DNA of 64,000 nucleotides from Candidatus Eisenbergiella intestinipullorum (GCA_019119815.1 DWWH01000050.1:1-64000), one strand, 5' to 3'. Positions 8,449-17,171 are shown, counted from the stretch's first letter. A program made the numbers and translations. Notes: generated by a model from the letters alone, not told the origin.

Positions 8449-9957
8449 TTATCTTCGCACGTATTTTTGTTTCGGGCTCCTGGGTTTGTCAGGGATGGTT
8501 TTTTCAATAAATCCGGCTGCCAGCATGGGCTGAAGTATTTTCTCCCTGAAATATTTTTCGCTTTTTATATTACAAAATTTTTGCATCTCTGCTCTTGTAC
8601 GGGGAACCGAGCAAAATTCCAGGAGAGACTGCAGACGTTCAGCCCTCAGCTTAATCTTCTCACCAGCTTCGGTACTAACTTCGGTACCAGCTTCGGTACT
8701 AACTTCGGCACCAGCTTCGGTACTAATTTTAATAGGATCTTCTTTTCCCGTTACAGACGAAACAGGCCCTACTGTTGCCGTCGCTGCCTCCTTCAGCGGA
8801 ACAATTGTCCGGAATATATCGCCTTCCACAAACTCCGGGTCGCTTGCTGAATATAATCTGGTATATTTGTATGTGTTTCTCATTCCGGAACCAAGCTCAT
8901 CGGCCAGTCCGATTTCCCGAAAAATCTTCGAAATCGGCGGATTCTTCTGAAATGGTTCAAAAGAGGCAAGTTCAAGTACGCCATGTCCATGTGAAAGATT
9001 TGCGTTTTCCGTATAAATCTGTGCCTTTTCAATCACAAATTTTGCGACATATCCACTTGAGAAATCTCTGTGAACCAGAAGATTCGATATGATCTCACGC
9101 AGAATTTTATCTCTTGCACTTACACTGATCATACCATCCATTGTAAACAGATCATTCAGATGCTTTTCTCCAAAGGCGATCAGACGATCGTAGCTTTCCA
9201 GAAGATTCGTTATAATGACATCCCGGTCATCATAACGGTCAACATTAAACACCCGGAATATGGCATCCGTTTTATGCTGCGGGAGCACGGACATGATCGT
9301 ATTGTCCTTTCCGAATAGCAGAATGGCGGCAAGCGTAATCCCCTCCTGCTGCGTCTGCTCATCCGTCAGAATCAGTCCGGCGCTGCGAAGCATTTCCTCG
9401 TCTCCCATGGAACACCATGGATGGCTCCCGGACCGCATACGAGCCATATCTCTCGCCCGCTCCATTAAATCAGATCGAAGCGAATTGATATTAAACCGCG
9501 TAACCCTGTTCACAAAATAGGAACTGTTTTTGCGGGCATACAGGCGAAACACTTCATCTGTATGGTTTGTAATATCAATATCAGCTTCATGATTCCTATC
9601 AAAAATTCTTCCGTTACATCGGCAAACACTTTGAGAAATTGGAACTCTGATATAAAGGATAAGCCTTCCCTCATATTCATATTCAACTGGCCTTAAATAC
9701 AACGGAGGATACATTTTGTTTTCATTATTAATGGCTGTAACAAAATCCTTTTTCATCCGGTCAATATGATCCGGCTGGATTCCAAGAATTTTCCCGTCAT
9801 CCTTCACACCAAGAAAAATATGGCCTCCATCCCGGTTGGAAAAGGCACAAACACTTTCATAAACATCCTTCGTAATATCCGTAGTAGATTTCTTAAATTC
9901 CACAAAATGGCTCTCTCCCTGTTCGATGAGTGCCAGTAAATCCGATGGCAATACCAT
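8449..9957 (-). CDS. AlbA_2/Schlafen-type putative ATP-binding regulator (RecG-like COG2865)
   Basis: A 502-residue protein. Residues 1-130 form an AlbA_2 (Schlafen-like) domain: EFKKST near residue 20, then AFSNRDGGHIFLGVKDDG. A central region (IISNLLVHRDFSSG, followed by ENANLSHGHG and GLADELGSGMRN) matches the GHKL-like half typical of COG2865 proteins. A linker holds three copies of an 8-residue repeat, STEAG(A/T)EV, encoded by a 24-base tandem repeat. The C-terminus looks like a winged helix (RTRAEMQKFCNIKSEKYFREKILQPM). The gene is clearly more AT-rich than its neighbours, suggesting transfer. Family members act in transcription control or phage defence; the role here is unknown. Confidence 0.88.
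   Translation of the reverse strand: MVLPSDLLALIEQGESHFVEFKKSTTDITKDVYESVCAFSNRDGGHIFLGVKDDGKILGIQPDHIDRMKKDFVTAINNENKMYPPLYLRPVEYEYEGRLILYIRVPISQSVCRCNGRIFDRNHEADIDITNHTDEVFRLYARKNSSYFVNRVTRFNINSLRSDLMERARDMARMRSGSHPWCSMGDEEMLRSAGLILTDEQTQQEGITLAAILLFGKDNTIMSVLPQHKTDAIFRVFNVDRYDDRDVIITNLLESYDRLIAFGEKHLNDLFTMDGMISVSARDKILREIISNLLVHRDFSSGYVAKFVIEKAQIYTENANLSHGHGVLELASFEPFQKNPPISKIFREIGLADELGSGMRNTYKYTRLYSASDPEFVEGDIFRTIVPLKEAATATVGPVSSVTGKEDPIKISTEAGAEVSTEAGTEVSTEAGEKIKLRAERLQSLLEFCSVPRTRAEMQKFCNIKSEKYFREKILQPMLAAGFIEKTIPDKPRSPKQKYVRR
8660..8728. repeat. 24-base tandem repeat inside the AlbA-type gene
   Basis: The unit built on CTTCGGTACTAACTTCGGTA-type words repeats about 2.7 times and encodes STEAGAEV, STEAGTEV and STEAGEKI. 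The copies are nearly identical, so copy number may vary between strains without changing the frame. Confidence 0.85.
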
Positions 9958-10050
9958 ATTCTTTGCGTTCCTTTCTCTTCTCTACCCATGAAAGATACTA
10001 AGATCAGTGTACTCACAAAACAGAATTTCATCAAGCCAAGATCCCGGAGA

Positions 10051-10632
10051 TTATCCCTTCCGCTCTTTCTCCCGAATCTTCTCCTCCGTAACCTTCACCG
10101 CCTCCTCCTGCAGCCTTTCCAAGAAGGGAAAACCGGCCACATTTTTCGCGGCGTAGGTTTTCTGGAGCTCATATTCCAGCGGCAGCCAGGTGGAAATGTC
10201 GCTCTCGTTGTGCTGGATCACCGCCTCCAGCTTATCCAGCGCCTTATACACCTTCGCTTCGCGGGTCTGAAGCGCCTCCATTTCCGAAAGGAGAGCGGAA
10301 AGCTCCCGGTACAGCGTTTTCGGGAGCTCCCTAAGCAGGCCGTCCAGGGCCTCCTTCTCCGTCTGTTCGTGCGCCTGTGTCTTTTCAAAGGTGGGAATGT
10401 CTCCCGTCACCGCTTCGCCCAGATCGTGGATCAGGCACATGCGGATGACCTTGTCAATATCCACATCCGTAAGCTCGTCCTTTAACAGGTATGCCATGAG
10501 CGCCGTGCGCCAGCTGTGAGCGGCCACGTTCTCCGTCACGCCGTCCGAAGTGACGCAGTGGCGGGGAATCGATTTTAATTTTTCCACGCGGCCAAGAAAG
10601 GAAAGGAACTGTTCGGGTGTAAAGCCATGCAT
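10051..10632 (-). CDS. HD-domain phosphohydrolase (YfbR/HDDC2-like)
   Basis: A 193-residue soluble HD hydrolase. The metal site is visible in order: ENVAAHSWR (first His), CLIHDLGEAVTGD (His-Asp pair and Glu), and KALDKLEAVIQH (distal Asp). The spacing matches the YfbR and HDDC2 group of 5'-nucleotidases acting on deoxynucleoside monophosphates. ATG 10632 has GGAGGT six to eight bases upstream. Its promoter region has been invaded by the MITE-like element at 10717-10850. The exact nucleotide substrate is inference from the family. Confidence 0.88.
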   Translation of the reverse strand: MHGFTPEQFLSFLGRVEKLKSIPRHCVTSDGVTENVAAHSWRTALMAYLLKDELTDVDIDKVIRMCLIHDLGEAVTGDIPTFEKTQAHEQTEKEALDGLLRELPKTLYRELSALLSEMEALQTREAKVYKALDKLEAVIQHNESDISTWLPLEYELQKTYAAKNVAGFPFLERLQEEAVKVTEEKIREKERKG

Positions 10633-10716
10633 AAAAATACCTCCTGCCAGAAAAACGGCGTTTCCGGACGCCGCCGCGCCCTGTCAAGAGCGCTCTGCTT
10701 TTGTAGAAATTGTACC

Positions 10717-10850
10717 GTTACAGCTCAGCCTTCGCAGAGCTGTAACGGCATCCGGCCATTCCAGGCGCTTCGCGCCTGGCCGGATGCTTCCAGCCGGTCT
10801 GTTTTCGTACGGTCTGCGCAGGGAATGCGCAGACCTGGCTGAGTAGTAAC
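10717..10850. mobile_element. MITE-like structured repeat, copy 2, with target duplication
   Basis: This 134-base non-coding element is flanked on both sides by the 8-base direct repeat ATTGTACC (10709-10716 and 10851-10858), a target site duplication. Its terminal inverted repeats are 14 bases with two mismatches. Three hairpins fill it: 10717-10746 (GTTACAGCTC/GAGCTGTAAC, perfect), 10748-10787 (GCATCCGGCC/GGCCGGATGC with an inner CAGGCG/CGCCTG), and 10811-10835 (GGTCTGCGCA/TGCGCAGACC). No transposase was found in the window, so it would move in trans. Confidence 0.88.
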
Positions 10851-10909
10851 ATTGTACCATATCTCAGACGATTTCTACAGAAGCTTCCGCTCCGTACACC
10901 GTTTTGCGC

Positions 10910-10938
10910 TTGTTTTTCTTTCTTCCACAGGGTAAAAT
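10910..10938 (+). promoter_or_regulatory. Promoter of the GPH symporter gene
   Basis: TTGTTT at 10910-10915 and TAAAAT at 10933-10938 have a 17-base spacer. AAGGAG follows before the ATG at 10971. Confidence 0.6.
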
Positions 10939-10970
10939 GGGAAACAAGAATAAGCAAAGGAGCCTTTCTC

Positions 10971-12314
10971 ATGCAAAAAATATCCAGCCGTGAAAAACTG
11001 ACCTACACGGGAAGCCTGCTGGGGCAGAACATGATCTACAGCTTTGTGACCATGTACATCATGTTCTTTTTCACCGATCTGCTGCGCATCCCGCCGGAAA
11101 GCGTGACCGTCATCATGGTGGCGGCCAGCCTGTGGGACGCCGTAAACGATGTGATCATGGGGATGATCGCCGACCGGACCCGAACCCGCATCGGCAAATT
11201 CCGGCCCTATCTGCTGGCCGGCCCCGTTTTCATCGCCCTGTCCACCATTTTCTGCTTTGTGCGCTTCGGCGGCTCCCTGGCGGGGACCATTGCCGTCGCC
11301 GCGGTCTGTTATGTGCTCTGGGATGTCACCTATACGATCTATGACGTTCCCATCTGGGCCATTTCCTCCGTATCCTCTCCGGATCCGGACGAGAAAAACC
11401 GCATGGTCACCCTGGGAAAAATCGGCGGCACCATCGGCACCGTCATCATTTCCGTGGGAAGCGTCTCCCTTCTGAACGCTTTCGGCGGGGAAAGAAGCGC
11501 TGCGGCCTATACCGCGGCGGCTGCGGTGGTGGCCATCGCCGGAGCGGCGCTCATGCTGCTGAGCGGCTTTGTGCTCCGGGAGCGGATCGAGCCGCCCCCG
11601 AAGGACATCCCCTTTTCCCGCAACATCCATACCATTCTGGATAACGCGCCTCTGCTGGCCCTGATGGCCGCGCTTCTGATCGTTGATATGGTGAACAATC
11701 TCCGGCAGGTCTCCCAGATGTATTTTGCCGTCTATGTGTGGGGAGATTCCGGCTATGTGACCTACATCGGCCTGAGCCTGGTTCTGGGCATGATCACGGG
11801 AATGGCAGTTTCCCCGAAGCTGATCCAACGTTTCGATAAAAAGAAGATCTTCATCACCGCCTGCATCGCCGGAGGCGTTTCCAGCTTCCTTCCCTTTGCC
11901 GTGGGCGGCGGTCCCGTTGTCGGGCTGATCCTGCTGGGCATCAGCTTCGCCTTCACCGGAATGACCACCATCTGCAGCACATCCATGCTGATGGACGCCA
12001 TCGACTATGCGGAATATAAACTGGGCTTTCGCGGAGAAGGCATCGTTTTTTCCATGAACACCTTTTTAAACAAGCTGAGCTCCACCATTTCCAAGGGGCT
12101 GCTCGGCCTGGCAATGACCGCCATGCATTATGAGGAAAATATGGAGCCCACCGCCGCTGTGGTCACCGGCTTCGGAGCCATGGTCTACGTGGTACCCGCG
12201 CTCTGCTTTTTCCTGGCGGTCCTGCCTCTGCTTCTGTACCGCCTGAAACCCGCGCAGATCGATGAGATCCGCGAAAAACTGGAAAACCGCCGTCAGGCGG
12301 AGAAAGGAAACTGA
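10971..12314 (+). CDS. GPH family sugar:cation symporter
   Basis: A 447-residue, 12-segment membrane protein of the glycoside-pentoside-hexuronide:cation symporter family (MelB/XylP/UidB group). The family signature is clear near residues 45-80: SLWDAVNDVIMGMIADRTRTRIGKFRPYLL, where the Asp residues of helix II bind the cation. A later DAIDYAEYKLGFRGEG block is also typical. ATG 10971 is preceded by AAGGAG. The next gene, a PIG-L deacetylase, starts two bases after the stop, so the two are cotranscribed. An acetylated amino sugar or glycoside is a plausible substrate, by context only. Confidence 0.93.
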   Translation: MQKISSREKLTYTGSLLGQNMIYSFVTMYIMFFFTDLLRIPPESVTVIMVAASLWDAVNDVIMGMIADRTRTRIGKFRPYLLAGPVFIALSTIFCFVRFGGSLAGTIAVAAVCYVLWDVTYTIYDVPIWAISSVSSPDPDEKNRMVTLGKIGGTIGTVIISVGSVSLLNAFGGERSAAAYTAAAAVVAIAGAALMLLSGFVLRERIEPPPKDIPFSRNIHTILDNAPLLALMAALLIVDMVNNLRQVSQMYFAVYVWGDSGYVTYIGLSLVLGMITGMAVSPKLIQRFDKKKIFITACIAGGVSSFLPFAVGGGPVVGLILLGISFAFTGMTTICSTSMLMDAIDYAEYKLGFRGEGIVFSMNTFLNKLSSTISKGLLGLAMTAMHYEENMEPTAAVVTGFGAMVYVVPALCFFLAVLPLLLYRLKPAQIDEIREKLENRRQAEKGN

Positions 12315-12315
12315 T

Positions 12316-13062
12316 ATGGACATATCCGCTTATTTTATGCCGCCTGAAATCCGGACCGCCAGAAAGGCTCTGTGCATCCAGCCCCATCCCGACGATATTG
12401 AAATCGGCATGGGCGGAACCGCTGCCGCTCTGGCTGCCGGGGGCTGCCTCGTCACCTATCTAACCATCACAAACGGAGATCTGGGCGATTCCACCGGGAC
12501 GCTGGATTTTCCGGAAATCGCCGCTCTGCGCCGGGAGGAAACCATGGCAGCCGGCAGGGTGATCGGGGCTTCCGATTTTCTTTTCTATGATCTTCCGGAC
12601 GGCTCCCTCTCCGATATTCCTTCTCTCGCCGGAAGGATTGCGGAAACCATTCGCACCCTGCAGCCGGACGTGATCTTCTGTCCGGATCCCTGGGCGCAGT
12701 ATGAAGCCCACAATGATCACATCGTCACCGGGCGGGCGGCGGCTCAGGCTTTTATTTCTTCCTCCCTGTCCCGCTACCCCCGCGGCACGCAGACCGCTCC
12801 CTGGCAGACGGGAGCCATCGCCTTCTACTTCACGCAGAAGCCGAACACGGTGATCGACGTGACGCAGACCTTTGAGACGAAATTCGCCGCCATGGCAGAA
12901 CACCGCACCCAGCTGAGCGAAGAGCTTCTGGGCCTGTACCGGATATATTTTTCCATGCAGGGCCAGAAGCTGGCGGAGGGAAAGGATTTTGCTCTGGGAG
13001 AGGGCTTTAAGGTTCTGGGGCCGCTGCACATGCACTGCTTTACGGAAGCGCCGGAAATCTGA
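12316..13062 (+). CDS. PIG-L family deacetylase
   Basis: A 248-residue zinc-dependent N-deacetylase of the LmbE/MshB/PIG-L fold. The first metal motif QPHPDDIEIGMGGT lies near residue 21, and the distal His is in the YEAHNDHIVTGRA block. The start is ATG 12316, one base after the symporter stop, with AAAGGAAA upstream. Relatives remove acetyl groups from GlcNAc-containing compounds. Coupling to a sugar symporter suggests deacetylation of an imported N-acetyl sugar conjugate. No signal peptide, so it acts in the cytoplasm. Confidence 0.92.
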   Translation: MDISAYFMPPEIRTARKALCIQPHPDDIEIGMGGTAAALAAGGCLVTYLTITNGDLGDSTGTLDFPEIAALRREETMAAGRVIGASDFLFYDLPDGSLSDIPSLAGRIAETIRTLQPDVIFCPDPWAQYEAHNDHIVTGRAAAQAFISSSLSRYPRGTQTAPWQTGAIAFYFTQKPNTVIDVTQTFETKFAAMAEHRTQLSEELLGLYRIYFSMQGQKLAEGKDFALGEGFKVLGPLHMHCFTEAPEI

Positions 13063-13090
13063 AAAACGGTTCTTTTTTCAGGCAAAAAAG

Positions 13091-13143
13091 AAACAGGGAA
13101 GGGAAGCCGGATTTTTCCACGTTCCGGTCTCCCTTCCCTGTTT
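13091..13143. terminator. Bidirectional terminator
   Basis: A 14-base perfect stem (left arm 13091-13104, right arm 13130-13143) with an inner CCGG/CCGG pair closes the symporter/deacetylase operon and faces the convergent ferritin-like gene. Confidence 0.8.
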
Positions 13144-13168
13144 ACGGCTCTCCTGCCCTTTGCAGGCA

Positions 13169-13603
13169 TTACAGATAGGACTTCATCTTCTGACACAGCT
13201 TTTCTTCGATGGAAATCAGCCGTCCGCAGATCTCTCTGGACGCGTGGTCCGCGCCCCGGTACTGGTTCAGATACCGGTTCAGGGATTTGGTTCCCATATT
13301 GCAGCCGTCCGTGATCAGATCGGCCACCGTGGCGTCGCTGTCGTCCATGCTCATTTTCACGTTCGTTTTGATCCAGGACATGCCTTTTGCCATGGCCGCA
13401 GGCTCCTTTTCCGGAGAACCGTAATTCTTCAGCAGGGAGTGAATTTCATTCTCCAGCTTTTCGTGGTGCTCCCTGCTCTCCTGCAGCACCTGCTTCATTC
13501 CGGGTCCGGAAACCTTTTCCATCACCTCGTCAATGGACGATACCGCCATTTTCGCTCCGGCATCGCATTCCCGAAGCAGTTTTATCGTATCCGATTCATT
13601 CAT
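13169..13603 (-). CDS. Ferritin-like four-helix-bundle protein
   Basis: A 144-residue, mostly helical protein. The helices contain regularly spaced Glu and His residues (ESREHHEKLENEIHSLLKNYG; later DLITDGCNMGTKSLNRYLNQY and ISIEEKLCQKMKSYL), which fits the DUF2383/ferritin-like group of short spore-former proteins. ATG 13603 is chosen over the longer frame because GGAGG sits 8 bases upstream. Function is not known; stress or metal roles are suggested for relatives. It lies 112 bases downstream of the HelD-type gene. Confidence 0.65.
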   Translation of the reverse strand: MNESDTIKLLRECDAGAKMAVSSIDEVMEKVSGPGMKQVLQESREHHEKLENEIHSLLKNYGSPEKEPAAMAKGMSWIKTNVKMSMDDSDATVADLITDGCNMGTKSLNRYLNQYRGADHASREICGRLISIEEKLCQKMKSYL

Positions 13604-13715
13604 GTTCTTACCTCCAATCCGGGATCTGAGCAGTAACGCCAGTCTTTCCTCTTTCTCCTCTCTTATTGTGTCCCGGAAGAGGCGGAAAATATGCACCGGG
13701 AAGCGGCATTTTTCT

Positions 13716-16700
13716 TCAAAGCAGCCCGCACAGATATGCGCAGGCGTTCATCACCGTAATCTGCTGTTTTCCCGCAATGAAGTAAAAATCCAGAACCGGT
13801 TCTCCCTCCGCACACAGGCATGCCCCGTACAGAGGGATGTCGCAGCTGATCACGGGCTTTTTCGATGCGATCAGAAGTCCATAGCCGTTTTCCGAAAGGA
13901 GCATCGGAAACTCCGTTCCTCCGTGGGAGATATATCTGGCAGAACCGTTCAGGGAAATTCCCTTCTCTCCGTGTACGCCGGGAGCGTACAGCTTCTCGTT
14001 TTTCGGCCGGTCCAGATACAGCCAGGATCGCACCAGCGCTCCGCCGTCCTCTACCAGCCTGCAGTCCCTGCTTCTCTCTGCCAGAAGCAGCGTTTTGTCC
14101 CCCGCCAGATACCGGACGGCCCCTGTGGTCTTATCTGCCTGTATGCACAGCTCCGGTCCGGAAAATTCCACCGCCGTTCTCGTATCTCTCAGCTTCCAGT
14201 TTTTCTCCATCCGGCTTACAGCAATGCCCGGACAGACGCCCTGAGGCATCCGGGTTCCCTTTGCAAAGGTGACGCGCACAATGGCGCTTCCGACGGGGCA
14301 GAGGCGCAGAACGCCATAGCGGCTCTGCAGATACAGTCCGTCCGCATTCATGGCGCTCCAGCGCACCGACAGATCCGTTCTGGGCCGTCCGGCCGGACGG
14401 AGACGGTCCGTGGAGGGCATATCGCCAAACGCAGGTCCGGCCTGTCCCGCCGCGTTTCTTTCCGCACCTGCCCGCGGTCTTTCCGCCTCCGCCTCAGCCG
14501 CCTTCCTTTCCCGCATCTGTGCATAAGTCTCATAAGGCTTTCTGCCGGATGGGCCGGAGGATCCCCCCTTCGGCAGTGCAGCGGACGGACGGCCCGCAGA
14601 AGCCGAACGGGCCGGAACTGCCGGGCGTGCAGCAGAGGTCGAATGGGAGGAAACCGCCGGGCGTGCAGCAGAAGCCGAATGGGAGGAAACCGCCAGGCGC
14701 GCAGCAGAAGCCTTTGCCGTCCTGCTCTCATCCATTTCCGGAGGGGAATTTCTCACGATCGAGATCCGCTTCCTTCCTGCCGGATTTCCGGCTCCCTCCT
14801 GTTCTGCAGCCCGTTTTTTGTTCCGGGCTGTCTCCGGTCCGTTCTTTCCGTATTCCGCTTCCCGCACAGGCTTTTTCTTCGGGACAGGATCCGCGATGAG
14901 CCCGGTCAGGTCACCCGTATGCAGCACGCAGAGCTCATGCAGGGCACGGGTGGCCGCCACGTAAAGAAGACGGGCGTTTCCGTCATCTGAAGGATAGGAC
15001 TTCCTGTCCGGATCCAGGATCAGCACCGCATCGAACTCCAGTCCCTTGGTAAACTCCACGGGAAGCACCATGATTCCGCTTCCGAAGACCGCCTTTTCCA
15101 GATCGCTCTGAGCGGAAGGCAGCAGGCTCTTCAGCTCGCCGGCAGTCCGGGAAGCATCCTCCCGGCTCCGGCAGATCACAGCGATGGTCCCATACCCTTT
15201 TTTCTGCCAGTTCTGACAGGTCTGAGCACATTTTCGAATCAGCTCCGTTCTGTCCGCAGCCTTTTCCAGGCGCACCGGATCGCCATGGCGGATGATGGGC
15301 TCTGCAGCGTAAGGAGGAAAGCTCCCGTGCTCCAGAATGCGGGCAGCAAATTCGGAGATTTCCACCGTATTGCGGTAGCTCTTTTTCAAAATGCCGAAAT
15401 ATGAGCGCTCACCGGAAAGGAACAGCTCCTTCAGCTCTTCCCAGTCGTTCAGGCCATAGCCGAAATGAATGTTCTGCGATACATCACCCATGATGGTATA
15501 AGTACATTCCCGTATACAGGAATCCAGCACACGGTATGCGAACATACCGAAATCCTGGGCTTCGTCGATGACGATGTGATGAGCCTCGCTGATGACCTCC
15601 GTCTCCTTGACCCTCCGGTACAGATACGCCAGCGCCGCCAGGTCATAAACATCGAATTCCCGATCCGGGATCTGTATCTTCGCGCCCTTTTCTTTCTGCC
15701 TCTCCAGGAAGTCCCGGTACAGGTCATAGATGGAACGCTTCCACACCTTTTTCCCATACCGTCCCCGGTAGGCCTTCAGGATAGCCTTCCGCTCTTTTTC
15801 CGTATATTTGACGCCTTTTCCCAGAAATTCCTCTTTGATCTTGTTTTCCAGCCTTTCGTTCAGCATATTGATCTTGCTCTGGATGGAAATGGAGGGGTTC
15901 TGAAGGATATAGCGCTCCACTGCGTCCCGGCTCATCAGTTCTATGGCTTCTCCCGGCGCAGGCGGCCTTCCGTCCCTTCTGTCAAATACGCCTGCCTCTC
16001 CGTCCTGAAAACCCTCCACGAACTGACGCGGGTCCAGATAGATGCTCCCTCTGGGAATACTCTCCCATTCCAGCGCGCTGCAGTAAGCCTCCAGCGCTTT
16101 GAACCATCGATCCGTCCCTCTCTCACAGCCGGAGCTGTCCGCCTGGTCTGCCGGCCGGATCCTGTATTTTTCTCCGTCCCAGTCCTCATAAAGGAGGCGT
16201 ACAAAAAGCTGCTCCATGGTCATCTGCCGCACGCCGTACACATCCAGGTCAGGAAGCACGCCGGTGATATATTCCAGCAGGATCCGGTTGCTTCCCACGA
16301 TGTAGAAATCTTCCGGCCTGAACCGTTCCGGATAGTTATAGAGGATATAGGAAATGCGGTGCATGGCCACCGTGGTCTTTCCCGAACCCGCCACGCCCTG
16401 CACGATCATGTTGTGATAGGGCGAGCGGCGGATGATGTCGTTCTGCTCCTTCTGAATGGTGGCAATGATCTCTCCCAGAACAGCCTGCTTGTTCTTTGCC
16501 AGATATTTCGTCAATAGATCATCATTGGTCACCACCTCGGAATCGTAGAAATCCAGAAGCCTGCCTTCCTCGATCTCATACGTCCGTTTTCCCTTCAGGT
16601 CGATCTTTACCCGTCCTCCGCCCGGCACCGGATAGCTGCATTTTCCCAGCCCGTTTTCATAATAGGCATTGGCGACAGGCGCCCGCCAGTCCACCACCAC

Positions 16701-17054
16701 CCAATGTGTGGTGTCCCTGGAAATGCCGCCCTTTCCGATATACAGTGTCTCCTGTTTCTTCAGGGCATAATCCTGAAAAATGATCCTGCCGAAGTAGGGC
16801 TTCCTAAGCGCCCGCTCATTTCGTTCCAGCGCCCGCTTCATATGGTCATGAAGGGTGATGGTGTTGTTCAGGATGGTGAGCACTTCCACATCGTTATCGT
16901 GAAAATGTTCCAGCATCTCGTCAATGTCTCCCTGCATCCTGGACACCTCCGCACGGTACGTCTCCACGTTCGCACGCACCACCGCAAGCGTCTTCGCAAG
17001 GTGCTCCTCTTCTTTGCGCCGTTCCGGATCCTTCAGACTTTTTTCCGCATCCAT
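13716..17054 (-). CDS. HelD-type RNA polymerase recycling motor fused to a GH31 N-domain-like module
   Basis: A 1112-residue protein. Residues 1-60 form a charged coiled coil, followed by VVVDWRAPVANAYYE, a HelD hallmark. The UvrD-like motor has Walker A GVAGSGKTT near residue 220, Walker B VIDEAQDFG, and motif VI LYVAATRALHEL. HelD proteins strip stalled RNA polymerase from DNA. After an Ala/Ser-rich linker (about 770-860) comes a C-terminal region with no relation to HelD. It resembles the beta-sandwich N-domain of GH31 glucosidases: KLYAPGVHGEKGISLNG, FPMLLSENGYGLL, LDFYFIAG. It stops where the catalytic barrel would begin. The frame is uninterrupted. ATG 17054 has GGAGGT upstream. Confidence 0.85.
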   Translation of the reverse strand: MDAEKSLKDPERRKEEEHLAKTLAVVRANVETYRAEVSRMQGDIDEMLEHFHDNDVEVLTILNNTITLHDHMKRALERNERALRKPYFGRIIFQDYALKKQETLYIGKGGISRDTTHWVVVDWRAPVANAYYENGLGKCSYPVPGGGRVKIDLKGKRTYEIEEGRLLDFYDSEVVTNDDLLTKYLAKNKQAVLGEIIATIQKEQNDIIRRSPYHNMIVQGVAGSGKTTVAMHRISYILYNYPERFRPEDFYIVGSNRILLEYITGVLPDLDVYGVRQMTMEQLFVRLLYEDWDGEKYRIRPADQADSSGCERGTDRWFKALEAYCSALEWESIPRGSIYLDPRQFVEGFQDGEAGVFDRRDGRPPAPGEAIELMSRDAVERYILQNPSISIQSKINMLNERLENKIKEEFLGKGVKYTEKERKAILKAYRGRYGKKVWKRSIYDLYRDFLERQKEKGAKIQIPDREFDVYDLAALAYLYRRVKETEVISEAHHIVIDEAQDFGMFAYRVLDSCIRECTYTIMGDVSQNIHFGYGLNDWEELKELFLSGERSYFGILKKSYRNTVEISEFAARILEHGSFPPYAAEPIIRHGDPVRLEKAADRTELIRKCAQTCQNWQKKGYGTIAVICRSREDASRTAGELKSLLPSAQSDLEKAVFGSGIMVLPVEFTKGLEFDAVLILDPDRKSYPSDDGNARLLYVAATRALHELCVLHTGDLTGLIADPVPKKKPVREAEYGKNGPETARNKKRAAEQEGAGNPAGRKRISIVRNSPPEMDESRTAKASAARLAVSSHSASAARPAVSSHSTSAARPAVPARSASAGRPSAALPKGGSSGPSGRKPYETYAQMRERKAAEAEAERPRAGAERNAAGQAGPAFGDMPSTDRLRPAGRPRTDLSVRWSAMNADGLYLQSRYGVLRLCPVGSAIVRVTFAKGTRMPQGVCPGIAVSRMEKNWKLRDTRTAVEFSGPELCIQADKTTGAVRYLAGDKTLLLAERSRDCRLVEDGGALVRSWLYLDRPKNEKLYAPGVHGEKGISLNGSARYISHGGTEFPMLLSENGYGLLIASKKPVISCDIPLYGACLCAEGEPVLDFYFIAGKQQITVMNACAYLCGLL
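14593..14712. repeat. 36-base minisatellite in the HelD-type linker
   Basis: About 3.5 copies of a 12-residue unit (SAARPAVSSHST and variants) are encoded here. They form the Ala/Ser/Pro-rich flexible linker before the C-terminal sugar-enzyme-like module. Copy-number variation would alter linker length in frame. Confidence 0.8.
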
Positions 17055-17142
17055 TTCTACCTCCGCCTTACCGCCGCCGGCGGTATCTGTCCTGTGTGTT
17101 CTGCTGTTCCCGGGTTACCGTCCGCCTTACGGCGTTTTTTTA

Positions 17143-17171
17143 TGCGGCAGGGAGGTTTCTTTCCTGCCGCA
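17143..17171. other. Hairpin between the lipoprotein and HelD-type genes
   Basis: TGCGGCAGG at 17143-17151 pairs perfectly with CCTGCCGCA at 17163-17171. There is no T-run on the minus strand side, so it is a weak terminator or RNA-stabilising stem. Confidence 0.4.

Noticed and set aside
8660..8728. Regular repeats that could suggest a CRISPR array
   Set aside because: The units are contiguous with no unique spacers and stay in the reading frame.
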